34,291 nucleotides of DNA from Spirochaetota bacterium. GTDB taxonomy: Bacteria; Spirochaetota; UBA4802; UBA5550. Position 1 is the stretch's first letter. Every line of letters starts with the position of its first letter. The notes below the pieces were generated by a model. The model made no database searches. It was not told the origin of the DNA and saw nothing but the letters and a program-made list of their open reading frames with translations. The position numbers were made by a program, and so were the translations under genes. Below, piece by piece: positions 16,901 through 23,793 of the stretch. The stretch covers positions 1 through 34,291 of the forward strand of contig JAFGJX010000012.1 in the NCBI GenBank assembly GCA_016928865.1, in the 5' to 3' direction.

Positions 16901-17440
16901 AATATAATTCAGATCGCCCGGCAGCTTGCTCGGGCTCGTGACGGGCTGTATTTCTTTAATGATTTCAGTGGAATACACGAAATTTGATATCTGTATCTTC
17001 TTTGTCTTTGGGTGGATAAAGATCGAATGGGGATTGAGATTTCTATGAATTATCTGCTTGCCATGGATCTCATTGATTATATTCGACAGTTCGATCGCTA
17101 TGTTGATTTTTTCCACGAGTGAAAGCAGATGCACGAGTAAATATTTTGATAGAAACAGGCTCCCGTTGTCCTCCAGAATCAGGGCGGCATCGTGGCCGAC
17201 CGTCACGAATTCGATCGTTTTAATAATGCTCGGTAATTCATTGATGCTTTCATTTATAATAAATTCGTGCCGTATGGTTTCCAGATCTTCATGGGTCGGG
17301 TATCTGCTTGTCAATGTTTTAATAAGTACTGCCTGTCCGTTTCGCTCATCGTTGCCTTTCGAGATTTTGATTCTGTTATCCTCGAATATCGTCTCGTGTA
17401 CACTGTAGTTGGTCAGCATGAGCAACGCCCCATTTAGCAT
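10982..17440 (-). CDS. Giant pseudokinase/AAA ATPase/GAF/PAS/histidine kinase/receiver protein
   Basis: At 2152 residues this is the largest gene here. Domain order: protein-kinase-like domain (about 10-280), AAA/AAA_16 ATPase with GPPGIGKS at 334-341 and Walker B LFIDD at 461-465, a long helical TPR-like region (about 690-1290), GAF (about 1300-1475), a coiled coil, two PAS domains (about 1520-1765), HisKA with phospho-accepting His1788 in VAHDFNN, HATPase (N, DNGIGM and GTGLGL boxes), and a receiver with Asp2081. This is the trifunctional kinase/ATPase/histidine kinase architecture plus a receiver. The kinase part is degenerate (HRD reads HRN, DFG reads NFV), although Lys41 is kept. The start could also be the ATG at 17419. 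It begins 10 bases after the SDR gene, implying one transcript. Confidence 0.92.
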   Translation of the reverse strand: MLNGALLMLTNYSVHETIFEDNRIKISKGNDERNGQAVLIKTLTSRYPTHEDLETIRHEFIINESINELPSIIKTIEFVTVGHDAALILEDNGSLFLSKYLLVHLLSLVEKINIAIELSNIINEIHGKQIIHRNLNPHSIFIHPKTKKIQISNFVYSTEIIKEIQPVTSPSKLPGDLNYISPEQTGRMNRVIDYRTDYYSLGVILYELFTGVLPFKAKDSLSLIHAHIARQPLPLSNAAPGIPGVISNMVLKLLSKEPERRYQNLQGLIYDLATCRDQLLNQNAVGYFEIGTFDVHDSFQIPEKLYAREKELNSIVNEFEKASNGEKRIIFFKGPPGIGKSCLMNEVQVSISKGRGIFGYSKFDQFNRIKPYVFLINGFQTLLSQILSESDDRILRWKNQILSAIGDNGQLIIDIIPELEYIIGPQKSLPDLSPAETVNRFKNIFSLFIKAFAAAEHPLVLFIDDMQWADNASLNLINHFYKDTQITHLLIIGAFRDNEVKAEHPLNMFIEGLKKDGIDAVINPVESLEVDDIKKMINDTLAIDENENERLARIIHTVTEGNPFFIKEHLLDLYKNNYISYHNKWLIDFNTIESVHITDNIVDLIIRRVKKLHEDTMKTLFIASCIGIKFSIPIISKIVSRHPDEVINMLKPAINENIILKAGDKLLFSHDKIHEAIYSLIGPEEKIIYHNSIWRSHFAGIDDREIDDIIYEIVHHLNISAPILDEPGKQQLIKYNLLAGIKSKKSTAYESAYNYLLEGIKRLDANAWAENYNTALMLYTECGEVAYILGHNDLAENYFMQVLNNAKNVLDKVRVYEVKIAHYSVMQRLMEALQLGIEALGMLGVKMPKKASPISILKGLVEAKLQIKKISIEKIIDLPELTDPATIAIVRMLMASSVPCYMRFPDYLPIIILKLLNISLKHGNSGYAAYAYATYGLILCGVMGDSRNGFRFGLLAMDVLDKYSARELECKVNFLFGNMINHWSDSLQNDIPFLIKAYQCGVKNGDMLWASYSVNYLTLHYFFSGAPLKDVIAKYGKYYEFMKKSQNNIATQAYELWYQFVENLHGSDYMSTISGSIANEDIFLPQWRANNNLNSQGFYTVGKQILYYLYGDYADSVDIARKGHKYIQSMTAMIFVPEYYYFYSLAILAHYRSGTGAVQKKYRALVRNNQKKLEKWADGAPMNYRHKFMLVEAERLGLTEHVDAVMQSYDAAIAGAKDSGFIYDEAIGNERAARFLIGKDMQKAALPYIKEARYLYKFWGANHKVKQLDESYSSLLSEVSRESIFISYEQNNETSLDINTVMKASHAISGEINLDRLNETLLSIILENAGAERGLLMLVQDDELFLRVEYGSEKRSVSLFQSQPLASFTKLPHSVINYVKRTKEAVVLDDASKEGIFKDDPYIQDNQAHSILCMPLVKQQELTGVIYLENNLVIGAFPRERQEIVRLLSTQAAISIENALLFERTMQNELKLEQNYEYIQAQYEKIERMNEEIIQTYGELETVNRNLAQESELLEIFKQFAETSSQGFGMCDLDGRLTYANVALCRMLGVKSLNEISGRTVWEFYPREILKKKKEAMLKSLRTRGEWTDEILILNPVTDTVVPLIQNVFTLRDNNSRPVCYGTIVTDLTDIKNAENTLRESEERYRLLVETMKEGLCMLDVASHVTYINTSLASLLGYDHHEIIGRPVFEFLDQQNAPIMIDRLALMRQGVNNPYELDWVKKDGNSISTIVSPQAIYNADGAYIASFGVITDITEKKKAIEEHEVMQRQLLQSQKMEAIGNLAGGVAHDFNNLLTAIIGYGNLLMNQIDSRDERHDLVREIIKAAERSAVLTRQLLTFSRKQIIEATVFDLNKVVTDMEKMLRRLIGEDIQFEIELDHSIHNICADRHHIEQVLMNLVVNARDAMPSGGKLVIKTGSIMITDDKIMSEKYLSKGRYVSLIVEDNGIGMDEELMQNIFEPFFTTKDITRGTGLGLSVVYGIVKQHGGYINVSSKPNEGASFQIYLPAIESNQETNDDDEIQKEYNHGKGVRVLLVEDQLEVLKFTSIALQQYGYTVFQAKSVQEAFDLFRDEKGRFDILFCDVVLPDGNGLDVANKILKQKKELKIIMTSGYMEQRSQFSEIKEKGYTFIQKPYSLDTLLHVTGDVSSHKKHP

Positions 17441-17450
17441 GTTTTGTTGT

Positions 17451-18209
17451 TCACTGTATTGTGAAGCCGCCGTCGATCATGATTGTCTGGCCGCTGATAA
17501 ACGGCGGCGCTTCAGACATGAGCCACAATACGGTCTGCGCTACTTCTTCGGGCCGGCCGATTCTGCCGATCGGATGAGCCTGATGGTATAATTTCATGCG
17601 ATCGGGGTCCCCCCCGGTGCTTCTGTAAAAGATGTCGGTCTCAATTGAACCGGGGCCGACAGCGTTGATTCTGATGCCATGTTTTGAATATTCAAGAGCA
17701 GCGGATTTCGTGAGGCCGATTACTCCATGACGGCTGGCATTGTACGCGCATCTGTCAGGTCGGGCGACAATGCCGCATACCGAAGACATGTTCACAATTG
17801 ATCCTTTTTTCAGCTTTATCATTTCAGTCAGCTCGTATTTCATAAGAAGAAACGTGCCCTTGAGATTGGTGTCGATTATTTCATCCCATTCCTCCTCTTT
17901 CAGGTCAATGATTGACGTCTTTTTCCCGTCGATACCCGCGTTGTTAAAGGCGCAGTCGAGTCTCCCGAATTTTTTGATGATAAATTTAAACAACGCCTCG
18001 ATGTCGTCTTTTTTCGAAACATCCGTTTGATGAAAATACGCGGCGCCGTTCATCGCGCGTATCGTGTTCACCGCTTCTTCTCCCTTTTCGGCGTTGCGAT
18101 TGGCCACGATTACCGTGGCGCCTTCCTGTGCGAATAGCACCGCTGAGGCCCTGCCAATGCCCGAACCGCCGCCGGTGACGAGAACAATTTTACCTTCAAG
18201 TAGTTTCAT
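17451..18209 (-). CDS. Classical SDR oxidoreductase with YxxxR in place of YxxxK
   Basis: A 252-residue classical short-chain dehydrogenase with TGGGSGIG (residues 12-19), NNAG (89-92), Asn115, Ser142/143 and Tyr156. Normally this Tyr is followed four residues later by the catalytic Lys; here it is Arg160 (YNASR), and the codon CGT is two or more changes from a Lys codon. The C-terminal GxxSGQ..DGG end is normal. It resembles FabG and other 3-keto reductases; whether it is active with Arg is unknown. The ATG at 18209 is used because the extra 27 upstream residues do not belong to the fold. It lies upstream of the giant sensor gene with a 10-base gap and downstream of the IspH-like gene. Confidence 0.85.
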   Translation of the reverse strand: MKLLEGKIVLVTGGGSGIGRASAVLFAQEGATVIVANRNAEKGEEAVNTIRAMNGAAYFHQTDVSKKDDIEALFKFIIKKFGRLDCAFNNAGIDGKKTSIIDLKEEEWDEIIDTNLKGTFLLMKYELTEMIKLKKGSIVNMSSVCGIVARPDRCAYNASRHGVIGLTKSAALEYSKHGIRINAVGPGSIETDIFYRSTGGDPDRMKLYHQAHPIGRIGRPEEVAQTVLWLMSEAPPFISGQTIMIDGGFTIQ

Positions 18210-18371
18210 GGCAACCATCCGAAATTCGATCGGTGTGCGTCCCGGAACCCGTATCCCTTGTTTTGGGGCGCACACTGAAAACGCTGACATTTTAAAAAGT
18301 TCCGAGGGCGGAAGCCCCCGAGGCCCCGCCGGTGCATCCCGGAGAGCGCGAGACGCGCTTCCGCTCCACGC

Positions 18372-19244
18372 CTAGTAATCTATTGAGAATCTTTTTTTTA
18401 TAATATCGATATATTCTTTGTGCTTTGATGATAGCGGAATTGCCGCAAACAGAACCCCGATGTTTTCGTTCTCGGGAATAGATGGCGGGATGTCGATTTC
18501 TCTGGTGATAATGCGCGGCCTGGCGCCATGCTCAACAACTTCCCGGATAATCGATTGCGTGGACGTGTCTTTTTCACTGCTGCATAGTATCCATATCTCA
18601 TTCAAATAATTGTCATGAATCGCCTGTTCGATTTCCTCAAAAAGCCCCTGCCTGGTCCATATGCAAAGGGTCTTTTTATAGCCGTCCAGAATGTTGTCGG
18701 GATGAGGATGGTTCCGGTTTATGTAATCGATGACCGCGATGGCGTCTTTTTTTCTGAATGCAGCGTACACCAGCAGATGGACCGGCTTTCCGTTCCGGTG
18801 TTTCTGCATTGCTTCTTTATAGGTATCGGGCTGGATGATAATGATATCGTCAGGAAAGGCTGATTTATAGCAATCATATACCATATGACCCCGGTAAATC
18901 ATGAGGACGGCCTGGTGCGTCGCGTGGTTCACGCGCAGCAGCTGCTCCCGCAGCTGCTTGATCCAGGGACATGGTCGTTCAATTATGGGGATGTTCCGCT
19001 GCTTGATGGCTTCGTAATCGTTCAAATCTATGTCATATCCGGTGACATAAACGCCGGCACCTTCTGGCAGCTCATCAATTGTTGACACGTAGTTGATGCC
19101 GCTTTCCAGTACCATCTCCATGTTGGCGCCCTTGTTTTCCCGTTTCACCCATTTCAGGACACAATAAAACTTGACTTTTTTATCTCCATACGGTATCTCT
19201 TCATGGAGGTATTTGGGGAAATACTCAGCTATCTCCTTTTTCAT
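18372..19244 (-). CDS. Divergent IspH/LytB-like protein
   Basis: A 290-residue protein whose order of motifs follows IspH (4-hydroxy-3-methylbut-2-enyl diphosphate reductase). DELPEGAGVYVTGYDI matches the IspH P-E-G-s-t-V-i-f-s-a-H-G region, and ERPCPW matches the D-A-T-C-P-L segment. YRGH lies 28 residues after that Cys, the same spacing as C96-H124 in E. coli IspH. LCIWTRQ then corresponds to the C197 region (spacing 102 against 101). Cys28, Cys92 and Cys194 could thus hold an Fe-S cluster, but the catalytic Glu is Val122 and the Ser-x-Asn pair reads Thr-Ser-Thr. It is probably not the isoprenoid enzyme. The start at 19244 has GGGGGA upstream; the frame is open to 19304. Confidence 0.6.
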   Translation of the reverse strand: MKKEIAEYFPKYLHEEIPYGDKKVKFYCVLKWVKRENKGANMEMVLESGINYVSTIDELPEGAGVYVTGYDIDLNDYEAIKQRNIPIIERPCPWIKQLREQLLRVNHATHQAVLMIYRGHMVYDCYKSAFPDDIIIIQPDTYKEAMQKHRNGKPVHLLVYAAFRKKDAIAVIDYINRNHPHPDNILDGYKKTLCIWTRQGLFEEIEQAIHDNYLNEIWILCSSEKDTSTQSIIREVVEHGARPRIITREIDIPPSIPENENIGVLFAAIPLSSKHKEYIDIIKKRFSIDY

Positions 19245-19379
19245 ATAGCTGCATCCCCCGTCTTTTTGGAAAAAATAGAAATTACGTTTATTGATCGTTC
19301 TCATGACGGCCCGGCATTAGTGTGCTGGTATAACGATAACTATGTAAACTAAAAAATATTTTTTTTCCAGGATATCACC
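19245..19379. promoter_or_regulatory. Divergent promoter region between IspH-like and AfsA-like genes
   Basis: The two divergent genes share this A+T-rich 135-base spacer, which must hold promoters for both. No convincing -35/-10 pair or palindromic operator was found. A ribosome site (AGGA, about 19368-19371) serves the rightward gene. Confidence 0.4.
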
Positions 19380-20642
19380 ATGCCCAATACCATTAATTTT
19401 GGCGACATATTCTTCCCTGAAAAGCAGTATCTGCACAAGGAGAAAAATGAAAATATCCATATATACAACCTGAGGCGCTCGCTTCCCAGGGTGATCGTCG
19501 TTGAAATATTCGATACGGATATCCTGCCGGCATTGAATCCCGCTGAAAAGGAGTTCATCCTCTCCTACTATGTAAGAAGGAAGATCGTCATTGGTGATGA
19601 CGATTCGGGAGGGGACGCCGAAGCCTACGTGCTCCGCTCTTTGCCCATCTCGATCTCCAATGAATCCATGGAGGGGGTCCTTCAGGACCCGCACCTCACC
19701 GGGCCGGAACGGGAGCTCATCCTTGGATGCTATAAAAAACGCGCCAATGAGAACAACTATATACTTTCATGCGATATAACCGAGCTCGACGAGCTGCGCA
19801 TAGCAAGCCTCATGAAGATCAGATGGCTGTATGTCAACGACGCGGACAAGAAAAGGATATCCGACATCTTTGAGCGCATAAAAGGATTCAAGAAGAGCGA
19901 CATCTTCATCGCCAACATGCACATCGATCCGGAGCATGATTACTTCTTCGAGCACAAGCTTGACCATGTCCCCGGCATGATGGCCATAGAAACCGCGCGC
20001 CAGATGTTTGTCGCCTGCGCCCACCTCTACGGCAACGTTCCTACCAAGGGCGTCTTCTTCACCCTGAACGCCATGAACGTCAATTTCTCGGAATATCTGT
20101 GGATGAGCTATCCCATACGCGTTGAACTGCGCATGACCACCACCACCTTTACCCGGGAGCATTACTGGCACAAGTGCGCGTGCAGTGTGGCCTTTTATCA
20201 GGAATTCAGGGAAAAGGCCAGAATCAATGTCGAGGGCATGACCATCAAGCAAGACATTATCGAAGGGATAATAGTTAAAAAGCAGATTGAACGGGCCCAC
20301 GAATTCGATTATTCCGCGGGACTTCAATCTGAAGTTTTGCTGAAAGACCCGAAGCACAACATGAATTTCGTCGGCAGGATCGTTGACATATCCCCGAAGC
20401 ATGTCATGGTCGAGTTGATTGATGATATCATGCTGGATACCGCGGAAGAATTTGACATCCGCATTAGCCTTGAACAGCAGTACTACTGCTATGGCGTGTG
20501 CATCCTCCTGAATGCCATAAAAAAAGGGAACCGGACTATCGCGAACTTCTATCTTTTATACATTGAATCATCCAGCCTGAATAATATAAATGAAATAATC
20601 AAGCGCCTCTGTCATCTGCGGGAAAAAAGGGGGATACTCTGA
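19380..20642 (+). CDS. AfsA-type hotdog protein with C-terminal PilZ-like domain
   Basis: A 420-residue protein. LDHVPGMMAIETARQ at residues 194-208 is the A-factor synthase (AfsA) signature, with His192, His196 and Glu204, inside a hotdog-like segment (about 175-300). The N-terminal half has an LHKEKNEN start recalling the first AfsA repeat, plus a weak internal duplication (PAEKEFILSYYVRR and GPERELILGCYKKR). The C-terminus (about 315-405) looks like a PilZ domain with VGRIVDIS, but the usual Arg pair and Gly are poorly kept. AfsA condenses a 3-ketoacyl thioester with dihydroxyacetone phosphate to start gamma-butyrolactone signals. AGGA precedes the ATG. It is divergent from the IspH-like/SDR/sensor run with a spacer of about 135 bases. 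Confidence 0.75.
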   Translation: MPNTINFGDIFFPEKQYLHKEKNENIHIYNLRRSLPRVIVVEIFDTDILPALNPAEKEFILSYYVRRKIVIGDDDSGGDAEAYVLRSLPISISNESMEGVLQDPHLTGPERELILGCYKKRANENNYILSCDITELDELRIASLMKIRWLYVNDADKKRISDIFERIKGFKKSDIFIANMHIDPEHDYFFEHKLDHVPGMMAIETARQMFVACAHLYGNVPTKGVFFTLNAMNVNFSEYLWMSYPIRVELRMTTTTFTREHYWHKCACSVAFYQEFREKARINVEGMTIKQDIIEGIIVKKQIERAHEFDYSAGLQSEVLLKDPKHNMNFVGRIVDISPKHVMVELIDDIMLDTAEEFDIRISLEQQYYCYGVCILLNAIKKGNRTIANFYLLYIESSSLNNINEIIKRLCHLREKRGIL

Positions 20643-21303
20643 TTTTGAAGAAAAGGGGAAGTTGAATGGTGCCTGCCAAAGGCTGGCAGGGCCAGGCAGC
20701 TTCAGGATGAGTCTAATCTGTATTATAAGACTTATTTCTTTGGGCGCTAATGGACCTGAACCAGTGAACCTCTGCTTTTCGCACAATAAACACATATGGC
20801 CTGAAATTTTCTGATTGTATTTTTAAATGGCACTCGTATACCCGGGATGGCTGGATATCTGTTTTTCGTGAAAGAATATTTTAAATTCATTTATCAAACA
20901 ACCTAACAACGAGTAAGTGAAAATCTCCCATGTGCGTCGTTCAGAAAATAGCCCGCATAAGCGGGCTGAAATTGACACGTGCATTTGAAAATTACGGATG
21001 CATAAAAATATAAAAAAAATCAAACTTTATGTTGACGCTCGCCAATTTTATGAGTAAAGTTAATGGTTTAACATAAAGCATATCTTTTTAGAGCTAGTAT
21101 TCAACGCGCGTAATCCACTCTAAATTCATACCCCCTTGTTACACCACATTATGACATGCAAATGAAAAATATGCATGCGATGGGAACTCTGCGCCTTGCA
21201 AAGCCCAGGTCGGAATCCGCCATTAATCGCGACTTGAGTTTATGTGCCCATCTTATGTGAGGTGTGGTTTCCTCGAGAATAAAAAAAGAAAGAGGAAAAG
21301 GAT
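20643..21303. other. Intergenic region at the island's left end
   Basis: No gene is supported. A small hairpin (CTGCCA/TGGCAG, 20673-20689) follows the AfsA-like gene but has no T tract. The tRNA-Val fragment lies at 20742-20777. From there to 21303 the sequence is A+T-rich with no recognised RNA. The ribosome site AGAGGA (21291-21296) belongs to the lipoprotein gene. Confidence 0.5.
20742..20777 (-). pseudogene. Displaced 3' half of tRNA-Val (candidate att remnant)
   Basis: Thirty-three of 36 bases match the 3' half (anticodon stem to acceptor end) of the intact tRNA-Val at 26092-26163, in the same orientation. The match stops inside the anticodon loop. One mismatch breaks the T stem, showing decay. 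A direct copy of a tRNA 3' half at the far end of an insertion is the usual footprint of tRNA-targeted site-specific integration. Confidence 0.7.
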
Positions 21304-22950
21304 ATGAGGAAATTAATGTATTTTGCACTGGCCGCTGTTCTTCAAATGTCGTTCTCTGGATGCACTATGGATATGGTCGATATAATTGGGAAGGGTAGAG
21401 AGGTTATATCGAAAAAATTATTAATAGTATCTGCATTACAAAACGATTCAACAGCTTGTCCAACATGTAGTCCGACAACAGATATTACGCCGGATACCCC
21501 GGATACCCCGGATACCCCGGATACCCCGGATATGATAATACCCATGACGTTAGATTCCATAACAAGGCATGGTATTACCTGGACATTCGATAAAGGTTAT
21601 ACATGCGGACAGTTTGCAAACCGCGATTGGTGGGTAGTAGGACCTGTTACCATTATTGGAATAGATCCGCCTTCCATTGATACGGGGAGCAGAATTATGA
21701 ACGGGTCAATGATCAACCCTGACGCCTCGGATGGGTGGCGACAGGGCTTTGATTCTGAATTCCGGGACAGCTATAATATTATTGATGCTTATAATGTAGC
21801 CAGACCGAACGGGAATGATCTTTCGGAAAGCAACTCCCTTGTGGTTCAGCCCGGTTCGTCTCTGATCTCTTCGATAAGCCAGCTATCCGGATATGATACG
21901 AGTTCTCATATAACCTATCTTACCGACATGGCGGTGTTAACCGTGCTTTCTTCCGCTCCGGCAGAAGGAAGTTTCCGACCGCCTTACTGCGGTGATGATA
22001 AAACAATAAGGTTCAATAAGAGCGATCTTAACTATTCGCTTCTCCAGAACTTGGAACCGGTGGCCGAGACACCTGATATTTCCACCGTGGCGGACTATTT
22101 CGAAAGGGTCTGGTTTGACTATATTGCCGGTTGGGAAACGGAGATGTTCGCCCCGACGAACAATATGCCTAATTATGGAAGGGAATACGCCACTCAAGTT
22201 GGCATTGCTTCACTCATGCTCCATCTCAATTTTCCAAATGAGCGAAAGGAGACCCTCTTGATCCGTCTTGTCCAGCTTGGCATTGATAATTACGGCATTG
22301 TTGCTGACGGCGGACTGAAAACCTGGGTCCCTGACGGCGGTCATGATCAGGGCAGGAAATGGCCGATTCTCTTTGCCGGGCTCATGCTCAATGATATTGA
22401 TATGAGAAATATTGGTGCGAGATCAGGTGACTATCTGTATACGTACAATTATCCTGCCTATGGGCCCGGGAATCCGCCTCCGGGTTACATCCATTTTCAG
22501 GAGGACTGCCAGACCTTTTATGTTACACAGGAAGATGTTAACAGAACAAATAGCTCTGCCTGGGACCCCGACTCGAGGGCTATTGCAGCCGGGTACATAG
22601 ATACCTACCAGGTGTCGGATATAGGCATGGCGGAATGGGGGATAAATCACTCGACCTATCCCTATGGGGACAATAAGCATTGGTATACAAATTACAGGGA
22701 ATGCTGTACAGCCAGCAGTCATACAGGATTTGTCCTTGCTGCGCGGATTATGGGCGCTCAGGGCTTGTGGAATCACGACGCCCTTTTTGATTATCAGGAC
22801 AGGTATATGGCAGTTACAGCAGAAAGCAGTAGTACTCCTGACTGGAGGTATACTACAGGGTCCTTTATTCAGGATGTGTGGGGAGATGAGCCGTCCGAGT
22901 CAACCTCTTTCTGCGAAAATATGTGGGACGAATATCGAGATGATTTTTAA
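21304..22950 (+). CDS. Large secreted lipoprotein, unknown function (possible alpha/alpha-toroid polysaccharide-active protein)
   Basis: A 548-residue protein with a signal peptide ending in SFSGC (Cys20), a loose lipobox, followed by a short spacer and five TPD repeats (residues 62-76) before the folded part. The main domain begins near HGITWTFDKGYTCGQF and continues with DWWVVGPVTI, GSFRPPYCG, NMPNYGRE, WVPDGGHDQGRKWPILFAGLML and FQEDCQTFYV. I recall such motifs in secreted proteins of polysaccharide-degrading bacteria. Helix-rich segments with Gly-His-Asp and Arg-Lys-Trp hint at a toroid fold, but no function can be assigned. The product is probably anchored in the outer membrane. AGAGGA precedes the ATG by 7 bases. 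It lies inside the island. Confidence 0.8.
   Translation: MRKLMYFALAAVLQMSFSGCTMDMVDIIGKGREVISKKLLIVSALQNDSTACPTCSPTTDITPDTPDTPDTPDTPDMIIPMTLDSITRHGITWTFDKGYTCGQFANRDWWVVGPVTIIGIDPPSIDTGSRIMNGSMINPDASDGWRQGFDSEFRDSYNIIDAYNVARPNGNDLSESNSLVVQPGSSLISSISQLSGYDTSSHITYLTDMAVLTVLSSAPAEGSFRPPYCGDDKTIRFNKSDLNYSLLQNLEPVAETPDISTVADYFERVWFDYIAGWETEMFAPTNNMPNYGREYATQVGIASLMLHLNFPNERKETLLIRLVQLGIDNYGIVADGGLKTWVPDGGHDQGRKWPILFAGLMLNDIDMRNIGARSGDYLYTYNYPAYGPGNPPPGYIHFQEDCQTFYVTQEDVNRTNSSAWDPDSRAIAAGYIDTYQVSDIGMAEWGINHSTYPYGDNKHWYTNYRECCTASSHTGFVLAARIMGAQGLWNHDALFDYQDRYMAVTAESSSTPDWRYTTGSFIQDVWGDEPSESTSFCENMWDEYRDDF
21487..21531 (+). repeat. Tandem 9-bp repeat encoding Thr-Pro-Asp x5
   Basis: Five near-identical 9-base units (ACCCCGGAT; the first begins ACG) lie in the lipoprotein gene's linker. 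Repeat number could vary by slippage without changing the frame, altering the length of the surface spacer. Confidence 0.9.
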
Positions 22951-23016
22951 GGAATAATTAGGCAATTCCGGCTTTACGGTAGTGTAAAAGATCTTTCGCG
23001 CTTTTAGACAATAAAA

Positions 23017-23076
23017 AAGTCCTCGATCTGACGATTTAAATAATAACCACAAAATTTAACTCTCAGAGGAGGACTT
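23017..23076 (+). promoter_or_regulatory. Stem-loop covering the transposase ribosome site
   Basis: Arms AAGTCCTCGATCTGA (23017-23031) and TCAGAGGAGGACTT (23063-23076) are complementary apart from a small bulge, with a 31-base A+T-rich loop. The right arm contains the GAGGAGG ribosome site of the transposase start at 23079, so pairing would hide it. This would suit control of transposase expression. Confidence 0.5.
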
Positions 23077-23078
23077 AT

Positions 23079-23165
23079 ATGACTGATAAGATTATCGATA
23101 TTAACGAGGAAAAAGTCAAGGATCATCTGGGGGTATCTGTCGGAAATACGGGATTTATTCAATGA
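23079..23165 (+). pseudogene. IS256-family transposase N-terminal remnant
   Basis: ATG at 23079 after a strong GAGGAGG site opens MTDKIIDINEEKVKDHLG, which matches the N-terminus I know from IS256/mutator-type transposases (VKDHLGE followed by L/M-V-R-G). After 18 codons the similarity is lost and the frame ends after 28. The rest of the roughly 400-residue enzyme is gone. Confidence 0.65.
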
Positions 23166-23235
23166 TCGATTGTGACACAGCGTGCTTCACAACGGATGGG
23201 AGCGTTCCTGATATCCGGTCGAATGCCTCTGCCTA

Positions 23236-23430
23236 GGGAGTTTGAACAAATAAATTCGATTTTTCGATAAGGCAGGCACGCCCGCGGTCGTCAAGAGAAA
23301 AGACGTCAAAATTTTTTTCAGAAAGTTCCTGTACGGCTTGTTTGAAGTGCACCCGGTCGCGAAAGGTTATCGTATATTCGCTTTCTGTCTGGTTGATTAT
23401 AACAAATTTACTCGACGCTTTATTTTTCAT
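23236..23430 (-). CDS. Small hypothetical protein
   Basis: A possible 65-residue protein, with ATG at 23430 after AAGGGG a few bases upstream; the frame is open to 23502. Its middle (VIINQTESEYTITFRDR, then HFKQAVQELSEKNFDVFSLDDRGRA) has a plausible alternating strand/helix pattern and balanced composition, which is more protein-like than its surroundings. No family is recognised and no neighbour suggests a role. Confidence 0.4.
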
Positions 23431-23793
23431 ATACCCCTTTTTAATTTCCTCAGCCGTTGTAGTATAGCCGAATCGGTATAGGTACGGGCAAAGAACAGTC
23501 AAGACCGACTGTACTTCACTTTTTCCATTATATTACGGTGATAATACAAATACTCGGGACATGCGGCAGTTGCAAGTCATTTTTTGGGAAGTTACGATAA
23601 TCCGCTTATACTTGAAAAGCTGAACCGGACGTGGTCATTGCGCAATTCTTATCGTCTTGAACAATTTCATTTAGCTTATTAATTGTTCCTGTTTAGAGCA
23701 AGCGCTGGTATTAATGAGAAAACGTAATAAAGACTGGACTTTATAGGCATACTATAGGGATTTGGCTTAAAATGAAAAATACGAGGTTAATGA

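Noticed and set aside
20673..20689. CTGCCA/TGGCAG hairpin after the AfsA-like gene, considered as a rho-independent terminator
   Set aside because: The stem is only 6 bp and no T run follows it.
21181..21260. GCAAAGCC-containing stretch upstream of the lipoprotein, considered as a c-di-GMP (GEMM) riboswitch
   Set aside because: Only the GCAAAGCC core resembles it; the paired helices and GGGCAAACC part are missing.
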